64,000 bases of DNA from Fontibacillus puldeungensis (GCF_042678945.1 NZ_JBHTLM010000004.1:62001-126000), one strand, 5' to 3'; shown: positions 17,601 to 26,997, counted from the stretch's first letter. The notes: a model not told the origin generated them from the sequence alone. Made by a program: numbers and translations.

Positions 17601-19208
17601 CTACTTAAACGTATATTCGCCGTACTTTTCCGTATTTTGCAGACTGGTCCATATATCCGGCGACTCACCGCCGATGTGCCAATAGGCGTATCCGGCGATG
17701 TTTCGGTTTGCCGCCATTTTATATTTTTGCGCCAGTGAGCGGGAATCCTCAAGCCAAATTCGGTGCAACGCTCCTGAGGTCCAATAATCCATCGTATACT
17801 GACCCAAGGTCGTGTTCCATTTCGCAGCAGCTCCATAAAGATTCATACGTTTATACTGCTCAGGAAGCAGCACATCCTCTGAAGTTAAGGTCGTTCCCTG
17901 GCTACTGATCGTCCAATCGCGGTTGTAAAGGGGCATGCCCAATATGAGTTTATCGGCGGATATGCGAGGCAGCAGCTTGTCCAAATGCTTCTGAGCCCAT
18001 GGTAACGAAGCGACCGGCCCGGCGGTGTACCCGCTCCAATGCTCATCGTAGGCCATGATGACGATATAATCTGCGCTTTTGCCGAGCTGTTCATAATTAT
18101 AGGCCGCTGACCAGTCGCTTTCCAAATCCGGAGGTAGATCAACGGACAAGGAAGCGGAGATGGTATGGAGCTCGTCAGCGAGGCTCGCAACAAAACTTGT
18201 GAACAAATTCCGATCTGAAGCCTGAACATTTTCAAAATCTAAGTTAATGCCGTTTAGCTCATATTTTTGGATAAATGATTTTAAATCTTGAATGGCAGCT
18301 GCGGACAACTGGGAGGAGGACAACAGCTTATGCGTTGCTTCCTGATCAAACCGGTTGCCGACCAAAGCCCATATTTGTTTGTTGTTGGTTTTCGCCCATG
18401 TGGCAAGAGAAGGAACACTATGATCGGAAAACCTCCCGGTACTTTCAAGAAAAAACCACCTAGGAGCGAGAACATTTACGTTTGAGTTAACAATGGATTG
18501 CTGATACGCTTCCGTCGATTGGCCATACTGCCAGCCGAGCTGGATCGTCTCCCTCGAATTTGTCGTCTTTGCAATCGCTCCACCCCAGCGGTCATTTTGC
18601 AGAATACGATCCAGGATCACGGCCGTTTCTTGTCTTGTGATCGACTGGTTAGGATTAAATTTACCATCATTCCCCTCCATTAAACCGAGTTGTGACACGG
18701 TATTTATGTAAGGGCGGGCCCAATCTGCAATGGAAGCATCATCTTTGAATCCAGTGGGGGCGGTGTTGGATGTATCGTTTTGCTTTAAAGCTCGAACGAT
18801 CCAAGCGGCGGCTTCCTGGCGAGTAAGAGGTGTTACTGGCTTAAAAAGGCTGTTACCTACGCCTTCCGTAAGACCTATTTCTGTAGCAGCTTGCACCGTA
18901 CCGTAGTACCAGGCGGATTTAGCCACATCACGATAGGCCGGCACCGAAGACGCAACGGATTCCAGCTTAAAAATACGAACTAAAGTTGTCATAAATTCTG
19001 CTCTTGTAATTGATCTTGTAGGTGAAAATAGGGAGCTAGACGTCCCCTTCATAATACTATTTTCATTTAAGCGAACAATAGCTTCTCTAGCATAGCTTCC
19101 ATCGATATCCTGATAGGGTAAATCGTTGGCAGAAACCGATTCTTTCTGATAAATTGCGACTGAATATAGTAAAACGGCCAGCGTTAGCATCGTAATTATT
19201 TTTTTCAA
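17601..19208 (-). CDS. Secreted SLH-domain protein with GH18-type hydrolase domain
   Basis: A signal peptide (KKIITMLTLAVLLYSVAIY) precedes three S-layer homology repeats (LPYQDIDG, YRDVAKSAWYYG, FKDDASIADWARPYINT), each with the ITRxE motif. SLH repeats bind pyruvylated cell-wall polymer. The C-terminal part is a GH18 TIM barrel like YaaH and other spore or wall glucosaminidases. It has the catalytic strand GINLDFEN with the acid Glu, then MAYDEHW and LILGMPLYNRDW. The likely role is wall or cortex glycan hydrolysis at the surface. I use TTG 19208, 8 bases after AAGAGG. In-frame ATG codons at 19247 and 19337 lack ribosome sites. Confidence 0.88.
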   Translation of the reverse strand: MKKIITMLTLAVLLYSVAIYQKESVSANDLPYQDIDGSYAREAIVRLNENSIMKGTSSSLFSPTRSITRAEFMTTLVRIFKLESVASSVPAYRDVAKSAWYYGTVQAATEIGLTEGVGNSLFKPVTPLTRQEAAAWIVRALKQNDTSNTAPTGFKDDASIADWARPYINTVSQLGLMEGNDGKFNPNQSITRQETAVILDRILQNDRWGGAIAKTTNSRETIQLGWQYGQSTEAYQQSIVNSNVNVLAPRWFFLESTGRFSDHSVPSLATWAKTNNKQIWALVGNRFDQEATHKLLSSSQLSAAAIQDLKSFIQKYELNGINLDFENVQASDRNLFTSFVASLADELHTISASLSVDLPPDLESDWSAAYNYEQLGKSADYIVIMAYDEHWSGYTAGPVASLPWAQKHLDKLLPRISADKLILGMPLYNRDWTISSQGTTLTSEDVLLPEQYKRMNLYGAAAKWNTTLGQYTMDYWTSGALHRIWLEDSRSLAQKYKMAANRNIAGYAYWHIGGESPDIWTSLQNTEKYGEYTFK

Positions 19209-19430
19209 TAGATAGGCCTCTTTTCCGTATTTAGTAGCAATACCCATTATATTACCAGAAAAATAGACTCCCTTCAGTGTAAAAAATATGGAAGTAAAAA
19301 TATCAATTTCGTAAAAAACGTTGTAACTTTTTGCCATAGAATTTCGTTTATAATGCTAGACGTAAAGCTTTCATAGACAAGAGAGCGTGCGGGATGAACG
19401 ACAAATAAACATATAGGAGACCGATACAAG

Positions 19431-20294
19431 ATGATGCGATGGCTTCGCAAAGAAAAGTTACCAAAGCAGCCTGAAGAAGCGCATATTCCAGAGGACGTAG
19501 ATGATCATCCTGCTGAGGGAGCTTTGGAGAATCCCCACCTTGAATCGTCCGAGGCTGCGGCAGTTCAAGAGGAGAACCTGGGCAAAGCCACCGAGCAAGC
19601 AGCTCAGCAGGAAAAAGAGAGTGGTCCGATTCTCCATGTCAAAGAAGTCCGAAGATCATTTCCGGTTGGCGGCGGGGAAATAGAGGTGCTTAAAGGCATT
19701 AATATGGAAGTGCTTCCCGGTCAACTTGTAATGCTTCGAGGGCGCTCAGGTTCGGGGAAAACAACGCTGCTCAACATGCTGGGCGGTCTGGACCAACCTA
19801 CGTCTGGGGAAATATGGTTTCGTGACCAACCTCTGCATAAGCTCAGCGATGAGAAGCGGACGGTGCTGCGGCGGGATCAGATCGGCTTTATTTTTCAGGC
19901 TTATGCGCTTTTGCCGCTGCTTTCTGCTTGGGAAAATGTTGAGTTGTCCTTACGGATGGCGGGGGTTCCTTCTCATGAATGGAAACAACGCGTAACGCAT
20001 TGCTTGGAACTGGTTGGGCTTGGAAAAAGAATGTTTCACCGACCGTTTGAAATGTCCGGGGGGGAGCAACAACGCGTTGCGATCGCCAAAGCGATAGCCC
20101 ACCGGCCAAAATTGCTGCTGGCCGATGAACCAACGGCCAATTTGGACTCACAAATGGGTGCACAAGTCATGGCAGTATTTAAGAACATCATACATACGGA
20201 GCAAGTGACGATTTGTATGACGACACACGATCCCACAATCTTGGAGGTAGCAGACCATGTTTACGAAATGGTGGATGGAAAATTTGTCGAGTAA
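19431..20294 (+). CDS. ABC transporter ATPase, MacB/LolD type
   Basis: The 287-residue protein has an unusual acidic, Glu/Gln/Ala-rich N-terminal extension of about 65 residues before the nucleotide-binding domain. The domain shows Walker A GRSGSGKTT, the Q-loop FIFQAYALLPLLSAWENV, the signature MSGGEQQRVAIA, Walker B LLLADEPTANLDS and the switch His in TTHDP. It belongs to the group that pairs with FtsX-type permeases and moves substrates by mechanotransmission. It opens a five-gene cluster and overlaps the next gene by 38 bases. Confidence 0.93.
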   Translation: MMRWLRKEKLPKQPEEAHIPEDVDDHPAEGALENPHLESSEAAAVQEENLGKATEQAAQQEKESGPILHVKEVRRSFPVGGGEIEVLKGINMEVLPGQLVMLRGRSGSGKTTLLNMLGGLDQPTSGEIWFRDQPLHKLSDEKRTVLRRDQIGFIFQAYALLPLLSAWENVELSLRMAGVPSHEWKQRVTHCLELVGLGKRMFHRPFEMSGGEQQRVAIAKAIAHRPKLLLADEPTANLDSQMGAQVMAVFKNIIHTEQVTICMTTHDPTILEVADHVYEMVDGKFVE

Positions 20295-21360
20295 GAAAGG
20301 GGGGCTATTGCGAACGCTGGGGCTATTGACCGTTTGTATTACGCTCGTAGCCTCTACCGGTTGCTCTCTGCTCCCTAACGAGGAAGAGGAGGAGACCATT
20401 CCGGTCATTAAGGCGCCGACCATTTCGAAAAAGCCGGAATATGTAGTGCGCACGGAAACGATTGAGATACCTGTGAGTGCTGTCGGCAAGCTGATGAGCC
20501 AGCGAGAGGAGCCGCTTTATTTTACGGGGGATGGTCTGCATATCAAAAATGTGCGCGTCAAAGCGGGCGATAAAGTGAAACAAGGCGATGTACTCGTCGA
20601 ATTGGATGTTGAGGCTTTGCAAAAGGATTTACGCAAGAAACGGCTGGAATTCCGTAAGCAGGAAATCCAAATGAAGGAGACGCTTCGTACGAAGGATGAG
20701 AAGGATCCTGTCGAGTTCGAAGAAGCGCAGATCGTTTTCGAAGAGCAACGTCAGGACCTGGAGGATATGGAGAAGAAAATTGCCGATGGTACGCTAAGAG
20801 CCCCATTTTCGGGAACGATCGTTTCCGTCAAAGCCGAAAAGGGTGGCGTTATCAAAGCTTATGATCCGATCGCAGTCCTGTCCGATACTTCTTCACTCGT
20901 AGTAGCTGCTTCTTTTTCCAAAGAAGACTTGGAGAAAATCGCCGTCGGCATGAAAGCAAAAGTGGAGATAAACGCTGCAGGTACGTTCCAAGGAAAAGTT
21001 AAAGCGATGCCGGCTAATAATACCACCTCTTCCGACAGTGGTAATGGGAACAGTGGCGGATCAGGAACACCGCCTGAGAAAGACTCTATTGACAAGTATG
21101 TCATCGTATCGCTTGATAAATGGCCCAAAGGGATGGAACGAGGCAGACCTCTTAGCGTTTCGATTGTTACGCAGCGAAAGGAAAATGCTATTTTAATTCC
21201 GATTTCCGCACTCCGCTCGATCGGTTCACGGACTTACGTTCAAGTCGTTGAAGATGATGGGACGAAACGCGAGGCCGATGTGGAGGTAGGAATGCAAACC
21301 TCAACGGATGTGGAAATCGTTAAGGGACTCACGCCAGGGCAGAAAGTAGTGGGTCGTTAA
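20257..21360 (+). CDS. Membrane-fusion (HlyD/RND adaptor-like) lipoprotein
   Basis: The 367-residue product has a lipoprotein signal ending VASTGC, then an acidic EEEEE stretch. A barrel-sandwich biotinyl-lipoyl-like fold follows (KAGDKVKQGDVLVELD, and the returning half LRAPFSGTIVSVKAEKGGVI), flanking a helical hairpin rich in E and K. A beta-barrel domain with a Gly/Ser-rich loop near residue 260 comes next. Adaptors of this sort work with MacB-like transporters. In a monoderm it would sit on the outer face of the membrane. The start ATG 20257 has GGAGGT upstream, inside the ATPase gene. Confidence 0.9.
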   Translation: MFTKWWMENLSSKKGGLLRTLGLLTVCITLVASTGCSLLPNEEEEETIPVIKAPTISKKPEYVVRTETIEIPVSAVGKLMSQREEPLYFTGDGLHIKNVRVKAGDKVKQGDVLVELDVEALQKDLRKKRLEFRKQEIQMKETLRTKDEKDPVEFEEAQIVFEEQRQDLEDMEKKIADGTLRAPFSGTIVSVKAEKGGVIKAYDPIAVLSDTSSLVVAASFSKEDLEKIAVGMKAKVEINAAGTFQGKVKAMPANNTTSSDSGNGNSGGSGTPPEKDSIDKYVIVSLDKWPKGMERGRPLSVSIVTQRKENAILIPISALRSIGSRTYVQVVEDDGTKREADVEVGMQTSTDVEIVKGLTPGQKVVGR

Positions 21361-24251
21361 TGGGTGTACCTTTATTACGCTTATTGTTCCGCAAAATGTG
21401 GAACACGAAATGGCTGACGCTTAGTACCTTGTTAGGTCTTATTGTTGCCGTCTCGTTCACGGTAAGCATCCCGATGTACTCGGACGGCGCCTTGAAGAGA
21501 GTCGTATCGAGTACGCTCAAAGAGGAGAGCAAAGGGCTTCCGGCCGGATCTCTCATTATGAGCTATCAGGCGCAGGGAGGAACGAAGACGGATTTAAATG
21601 GCCTTAAGGCCGTCAATGAATATATTGCCAAAGAGGTTCCGAAGGAAATCGGGTTTCCATATGATGCTTTCGTAAACGTGCGAGCTATCCGAGGAACGGA
21701 AGTCTATCCGGTCGATCCATCCAAAGTTGACGCAAGCCGAACCAGATCGATGTCGATCGTTTCCATGAGCGGACTAAAGGATCATGCCGAAGTGACCGGG
21801 GGCAAAATGTTTTCGGATCAAGCTGATGGGGATACGATCGAGGCATTAATGCTGGAGGAGGCGATGTACCGTCAGGATCTGCATGTTGGAGACATTATGG
21901 AGTATCCTGTTTCCGGTGGTTCTGACATTACGCTGAAGGTTAAGATTGTCGGTACGTTCAAAGCGTCCAAAGATACTGATCCTTATTGGTATCAAAACTT
22001 TGAAGGAATGATGAATAACTTCTACGTCTCAGAGAAGGCATTTAACGACGATTTGCTTCAGCAAAAGCACATTCCGCTTCACAACGCTAACTGGTATTAT
22101 GCTTTTGATCTTAGAGAAATAAAAACGAGTCAGCTCTCTACGTTATCGGGAACTCTTGAACGCTTGAACGTAGATCTTTTTCAGAAATTGAAAAATACGA
22201 AGGTTGATGTATCATTCAACAATCTGCTGAGTGATTTCCGCAAGCAAAGCCTGCAGATGCAAACTTTGCTGTTTACACTGGCGGCACCGATGATTGCCAT
22301 GGTGTTCTATTATATTGTGATGAATGCCCGTCAGTCGCTCGACAAGCAGCAGAGTGACATCGCCGTGCTGCGCAGCCGGGGAGCGTCAACGAAACAGATC
22401 ATCTTTATTTACTTGCTGGAAAGTATACTTCTTGGAGTCCTTGCTTTGGTGGCAGGACCGCTACTCGGATGGTTTATGTCCAAAAGTATCGGGGCAGCCG
22501 ATGGATTCCTAACCTTTGTTAACCGGAAATCGATTCCGGTAGGTTTTAATTTCGATGCTATGGCACTTGGAATTGCTGCTGTAGTCATCGCGATATTGGC
22601 GACGCTTTTGCCGGCGGTTTCTTACGCTCGTCAGTCCATCGTAAAAGCTAAGCAGAAGCAGGCGCGTTCCGATCGCCGTCCATTTTGGCAGCGTTGGTAC
22701 TTGGATATCGTGCTGATGGGTATTTCCGGCTACGGCTACTATTTGTTTAATGAACGGCAAATGCTGACGTTTCAAACGGGGATGACAACGGATGAACTTC
22801 AGGTCCAACCATTCCTGTTCTTTGTACCGGCGCTAGCCATATTCTCAATAGGTCTATTCTTTCTGAGGGTCTTTCCGTGGCTGCTGAAACTGATCGGCTG
22901 GCTCGGGAAAAAGTGGCTGCCAGTACCTTATTATTTAAGCTTAACCCAGCTGTCGCGCTCGTCTTCGTCATATTATCCGTTGATGATCCTGCTCGTGCTG
23001 ACGTTAGGACTCGGGGTGTATAACGCCTCGGCGGCTCGAACGATTGACTTGAACTCGACAGAACGTACGCTTTACAAATACGGGACCGACGTAATCATGA
23101 AGACGGTGTGGCAATCCACCCCTGAAATCAGCCGACCTGGTAAAGGCGGCTCTGGCCAAGGACAGGGCCAAGGTCAAGGACAAGGGGGTGGCCAAGGGTC
23201 TCCTGGTCGTGGAGGTCAAGGCGGCTCGGGTCAAAATGCTAAGCCTACGAAGGAGGTCTATTCGGAACCTCCGTTTGAAGTGTTTCGCAAGCTAGATGGT
23301 GTAGAGCATGCGGCTCGCGTACTCCAGACCAAAGGCAGCATTATTGTTTCCGGTCGCTCCGCCGGTCAGGGCAACATCATGGGAATCGATAACCTCGATT
23401 TTTCTAAAGTAGCCTGGTTCCGCAACGATCTGTTCCCAGTTCACCCTTATAACTATTTGAATTTTTTGGGAATGAACGAAAGCGCAGCTTTAGTGCCGAC
23501 CAACTTTGCAGAGAAATATAAGCTGAAGCCGGGAGATGTCTTTTCGGTTTCGATTGGAGATCAGACGGTGGAATTTGCCGTTTACGGCATTGTTCCTTAC
23601 TGGCCTAGCCAATATCCGGATAAGACTCCATTTATTATCGCCAACCTCGATTATATATATGATCAGGTTCCGCTCATTCCATACGAGGTATGGCTGAAGA
23701 TGAAGCCGGGTGCGAAAGTTGCACCGCTTATACCTATATTGGCTAAGCAAGGCGTAGACTTAGTATCGGTGGATGATGTTCGAAGCGAACTGATCACTCA
23801 GAGCAAGCATCCGACCCGTGGGGGCGTCTTCGGGATACTCAGTCTCGGATTCCTCGTCTCGGTAATGGTTTCACTGATTGGCTACATTCTTTACTGGTTC
23901 TTCAATCTGTCCGGACGGGTCGTTCAATTCGGGATTTTGCGAGCTATGGGCCTTTCTCGTAAACAGCTTACTTTTATGCTGCTCACGGAACAAATTTTAA
24001 CGGCAGGGCTATCCATTATTCTCGGTATTGCAATTGGGAAAATAGCCGGTAAGCTGTATCTTCCGTTCCTGCAAACAGCCGACAATGTAACGACGCAAGT
24101 ACCGCCGTTCCGTATCGTCTTTAATTCGCAGGATACACTTCAGCTCTACATCGTCGTTTTGGTGATGCTGTTACTTGGTGCCGGTTTGCTTATGTGGCAA
24201 ATTCGCCGCCTGCGCGTACATCAAGCGGTTAAAATGGGAGAGGAGCGGTAG
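21360..24251 (+). CDS. FtsX-like (MacB-type) ABC permease with Gly-Gln-rich extracellular loop
   Basis: The 963-residue permease has an N-terminal membrane anchor (LTLSTLLGLIVAVSFTVSI), a large outside domain and a first FtsX core (three helices around residues 300-440). A fourth hydrophobic block, a second outside domain and a final FtsX core (FGILSLGFLVSVMVSLIGYI onward) follow, so it is a duplicated MacB-like fold in one chain. Residues about 595-625 are a GQGQGQ/GGQGG low-complexity stretch in the second outside domain. Its ATG shares one base with the adaptor stop (TAATG). It most likely exports or extracts a peptide or lipid; the substrate is not predictable. Confidence 0.9.
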   Translation: MGVPLLRLLFRKMWNTKWLTLSTLLGLIVAVSFTVSIPMYSDGALKRVVSSTLKEESKGLPAGSLIMSYQAQGGTKTDLNGLKAVNEYIAKEVPKEIGFPYDAFVNVRAIRGTEVYPVDPSKVDASRTRSMSIVSMSGLKDHAEVTGGKMFSDQADGDTIEALMLEEAMYRQDLHVGDIMEYPVSGGSDITLKVKIVGTFKASKDTDPYWYQNFEGMMNNFYVSEKAFNDDLLQQKHIPLHNANWYYAFDLREIKTSQLSTLSGTLERLNVDLFQKLKNTKVDVSFNNLLSDFRKQSLQMQTLLFTLAAPMIAMVFYYIVMNARQSLDKQQSDIAVLRSRGASTKQIIFIYLLESILLGVLALVAGPLLGWFMSKSIGAADGFLTFVNRKSIPVGFNFDAMALGIAAVVIAILATLLPAVSYARQSIVKAKQKQARSDRRPFWQRWYLDIVLMGISGYGYYLFNERQMLTFQTGMTTDELQVQPFLFFVPALAIFSIGLFFLRVFPWLLKLIGWLGKKWLPVPYYLSLTQLSRSSSSYYPLMILLVLTLGLGVYNASAARTIDLNSTERTLYKYGTDVIMKTVWQSTPEISRPGKGGSGQGQGQGQGQGGGQGSPGRGGQGGSGQNAKPTKEVYSEPPFEVFRKLDGVEHAARVLQTKGSIIVSGRSAGQGNIMGIDNLDFSKVAWFRNDLFPVHPYNYLNFLGMNESAALVPTNFAEKYKLKPGDVFSVSIGDQTVEFAVYGIVPYWPSQYPDKTPFIIANLDYIYDQVPLIPYEVWLKMKPGAKVAPLIPILAKQGVDLVSVDDVRSELITQSKHPTRGGVFGILSLGFLVSVMVSLIGYILYWFFNLSGRVVQFGILRAMGLSRKQLTFMLLTEQILTAGLSIILGIAIGKIAGKLYLPFLQTADNVTTQVPPFRIVFNSQDTLQLYIVVLVMLLLGAGLLMWQIRRLRVHQAVKMGEER

Positions 24252-24254
24252 AAG

Positions 24255-25148
24255 ATGATTCATTGCGAAGGATTAGTTAAAATTTTTAAATCCGAAGACA
24301 TCGAGGTCGTAGCGCTCCAAGGCTTAAACCTAACCGTGGAGCAAGGTGAAATGATGGCCATTATCGGGAATAGCGGCAGTGGCAAGTCGACGCTATTGAA
24401 CATTCTCGGCGGACTTGACCGGCCTTCGGCCGGGCAGGTTTCCGTCGGGGGATGGGATTTACTCAAGATTCGGGATGATCAGCTGGTTGAATATAAGCGT
24501 AATACCGTTGGATTCGTATGGCAGAACAATGCGCGCAACCTTCTTCCTTATTTAACGGCTCTGGAAAATGTTGAGATGCCAATGTTGCTCACCGGCAAAT
24601 TGGACCGTGCCTATGCGAAGCAGCTGCTTGAATGGGTAGGGCTAAAAGACAGAATGCATAACAAGCTCCATCAGCTTTCCGGCGGTGAGCAGCAGCGTGT
24701 AGCTATCGCAATTTCGCTCTCGAACCGACCAAAGCTGTTATTAGCCGATGAACCGACAGGTTCAGTCGATACATCGACTTCTGATCAGATTATGCAAATC
24801 TTTCGGAATGTCAATCGTGAGTTAGGGATTACGATCGTTATTGTTACCCATGATTTGGCGCTTGCCGGGAAGGTGGATCGAGTTGTTGCGATCCGCGATG
24901 GGCTAACGAGTACAGAATTCGTGAAGCGAAATCCTAATCTGGATTTGGCATCGATGGAGTCCGGGTTTTCTCATGGCGGGCTGCAGGAAGTCCACGAAGC
25001 TTTTGTCGTTGTCGATCGGGTTGGCAGACTCCAGGTGCCCAAGGAATATTTGGAGGCTGTCGGTATTGGTGGCCGGGCAAGCATGGAGTTTGACGGGGAG
25101 AAAATTATTATTACAGCACCGAAATCATTAGAGGGGGAAAAATCATGA
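24255..25148 (+). CDS. ABC transporter ATPase with C-terminal AbrB-like segment
   Basis: Residues 1-225 are a second MacB/LolD-type nucleotide-binding domain: Walker A GNSGSGKST, Q-loop FVWQNN, signature LSGGEQQRVAIA, Walker B LLLADEPTGSVD and VTHDLA. Beyond it is a 70-residue tail. Its end, VDRVGRLQVPKEYLEAVGI then GGRASMEF and EKIIIT, has the rhythm of a SpoVT-AbrB swapped-hairpin domain (R-x-x-x-P-K-E, short helix, beta hairpin). That reading is by eye. It starts 3 bases after the permease and ends in an ATGA overlap with the next gene. Confidence 0.92.
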   Translation: MIHCEGLVKIFKSEDIEVVALQGLNLTVEQGEMMAIIGNSGSGKSTLLNILGGLDRPSAGQVSVGGWDLLKIRDDQLVEYKRNTVGFVWQNNARNLLPYLTALENVEMPMLLTGKLDRAYAKQLLEWVGLKDRMHNKLHQLSGGEQQRVAIAISLSNRPKLLLADEPTGSVDTSTSDQIMQIFRNVNRELGITIVIVTHDLALAGKVDRVVAIRDGLTSTEFVKRNPNLDLASMESGFSHGGLQEVHEAFVVVDRVGRLQVPKEYLEAVGIGGRASMEFDGEKIIITAPKSLEGEKS

Positions 25149-26653
25149 GAGCAAGACATGGAAAACTTCGAAAGATTATAACAGTATCACTTGCAGCAAC
25201 GCTGACATTGGGGCTGTTAGCCGGATGTACTGGCGGCAAGGCGAAAGAGACCGAGCAGGAGAAGGTACTGCGGATCGGCGTACTTTATGGCGGGTATGAC
25301 GACTCTTACTTCCGCCAGCAATACACAGATATTTATGAATTCACCCATCAAAATGTCCGAATTGAAATTGTGCCGGCCATTGACCAAAGCCAATATCGGT
25401 ATGACGATGGAACGCAGCAAACGAAACAACCGGACTACCTTGCCAGCATGAAAAAAATTATGACCGGCAGCAATCCGGTCGATGTTGTGGTAACCGATAC
25501 TTCTGTACTTAATCAGCTCATTCAAGAAAATATGGTTAAGCAACTCGACCCAATGATTCAAGAGGATAAATTTGACACGGCCGACTTCGTTCCATCCGTC
25601 ATTGACGGGATAAAGGATTTGGGGGATGGCAACTTGTATGCACTGACTCCTTCCTTTACTTCATCGGCACTTTATTTTAACAAGAAGATGTTTACAGATG
25701 CCGGAGTGGAACCGCCAAAGGATAAAATGACATGGGATGATATCTTCAACCTGGCTCGTCGTTTAGCCAAAGGTGAAGGGAAAGATCGTGTTTACGGATT
25801 TTCATTCAACCGTTACCAAGGCAGTGATCCTTTTTATGACATGCAGTCTTCCTATGTAAATGCACTGCAGCTCAAAACGTTTGACGATAAAGCTGAGAAA
25901 ATGACGGTTAATTCGCCTCAATGGACTAAGGTATGGGAAACGATGAGCAAGCTGGCCAAGGACAAAGTTATTCCGGACAGCAATAGCGGTATGAATGATA
26001 TGAATAATGGAGAAAATTGGACGCCTATTAACGGGGATATGTTCCTTTCAGGTAAAGTAGCCATGACGATTGGTGAAAGCTCCTATGTGAATGAAATTTC
26101 TGACGCGAACAACAATGCAGCAAAAATTAAGAACTTCAAGTCGATCGACTGGGACGTAGTATCTGTGCCCGTGCATCCAGAAAAACCGGACATCGGCGGC
26201 AATATTTGGCTAAACAATACGTTCGCCATCAACAGCTCTGCTCCAAATCCGGAAACGGCTTGGGACTTCATTAAATTTATAAACAGTGAGGATTGGGCGA
26301 AGCTTAAATCTCGCAGTAACTCTTATGAAATGGTATCCCGTAAAACTTATATTAAGCCTAAAGAAGGCTTGGATTACAACATTCAAGCGTTCTATCTTCT
26401 GAAACCTAGTGCCCCAACCAATCCAAAAGAAGAGAAATTGATGCAAGATAAACCGGGACTGTACGGTGTAACTAATATCGGGCATAATTACTTTAAAGAA
26501 GTACTGGATAATAAGAAAACGCCAGCCGAGGCACTCAAGGAATGGGAAGATAAAGGGAACAAAATGCTGTTGGAAATTAAAAATAACCCGAAAACCCAAT
26601 TCCAGGATGATGGTACGCCGTTCATACCGACTAATAACGGCGGCAAAGGGTGA
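25145..26653 (+). CDS. Family 1 extracellular solute-binding lipoprotein
   Basis: A lipoprotein signal ending LLAGC and a Gly-Lys linker lead to a two-lobed type 1 or 2 binding protein of 502 residues. It has VLRIGVLYGGYDDSYF, the hinge-like SPSFTSSALYFNKK stretch (in the protein as TPSFTSSALYFNKKMF), TWDDIFNLARRLA and GEWxx-type late helices. Such proteins usually feed sugar or oligosaccharide importers with CUT1-type permeases, and none is present here. Its ATG overlaps the ATPase stop (ATGA), which ties it to the exporter-like operon. What it binds is unknown. Confidence 0.9.
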   Translation: MRARHGKLRKIITVSLAATLTLGLLAGCTGGKAKETEQEKVLRIGVLYGGYDDSYFRQQYTDIYEFTHQNVRIEIVPAIDQSQYRYDDGTQQTKQPDYLASMKKIMTGSNPVDVVVTDTSVLNQLIQENMVKQLDPMIQEDKFDTADFVPSVIDGIKDLGDGNLYALTPSFTSSALYFNKKMFTDAGVEPPKDKMTWDDIFNLARRLAKGEGKDRVYGFSFNRYQGSDPFYDMQSSYVNALQLKTFDDKAEKMTVNSPQWTKVWETMSKLAKDKVIPDSNSGMNDMNNGENWTPINGDMFLSGKVAMTIGESSYVNEISDANNNAAKIKNFKSIDWDVVSVPVHPEKPDIGGNIWLNNTFAINSSAPNPETAWDFIKFINSEDWAKLKSRSNSYEMVSRKTYIKPKEGLDYNIQAFYLLKPSAPTNPKEEKLMQDKPGLYGVTNIGHNYFKEVLDNKKTPAEALKEWEDKGNKMLLEIKNNPKTQFQDDGTPFIPTNNGGKG

Positions 26654-26693
26654 GCACAAAACGCATCAAGGTAGTTCATGTAAATACAGGGAA

Positions 26694-26723
26694 AGTCGCC
26701 GGGATCTTCCGGCGGCTTTTTTT
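26694..26723 (+). terminator. Terminator of the ABC operon
   Basis: GTCGCCGG pairs with CCGGCGGC across a short loop and is followed by T7. Confidence 0.9.
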
Positions 26724-26794
26724 GGTCGTTCTTGGGTATTCTATATAGCGAGGACAATATCTACATTTTTAGCGAAAGGATGGTCTAAACAGGC

Positions 26795-26959
26795 ATGCGA
26801 TGGGTATACTTTAATAAATTGTATAAAACGAAATTTCAAGCAGGCTGCTTAGCGCGCAGACTGGAGCAGGACGGTTGGATTTATGGCTTTGATGACATGC
26901 GGCAAATTGAAATATTCCGCTCAAGAAAAGGAAAGTACGGCGTACGCTTTATTCCTTGA
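26795..26959 (+). CDS. Small basic protein of 54 residues, unknown
   Basis: ATG 26795 opens 54 codons ending TGA 26957. The product is MRWVYFNKLYK, then a basic and aromatic stretch, and ends KYGVRFIP. It has no signal peptide or membrane helix. AAAGGA lies 14 bases upstream, rather far, and an in-frame TAA at 26786 excludes an earlier start. The amino-acid mix looks coding (few rare residues, balanced charge). I do not recognise the family. Confidence 0.55.
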   Translation: MRWVYFNKLYKTKFQAGCLARRLEQDGWIYGFDDMRQIEIFRSRKGKYGVRFIP

Positions 26960-26967
26960 CTTACCTC

Positions 26968-26997
26968 TTGACTCCCTTGGCATTTATCATGTATAGT
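26968..26997 (+). promoter_or_regulatory. Promoter of the Met/Ile2 tRNA pair
   Basis: TTGACT at 26968-26973 and TATAGT at 26992-26997 are 18 bases apart, about 20 bases ahead of the first tRNA. Confidence 0.75.
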
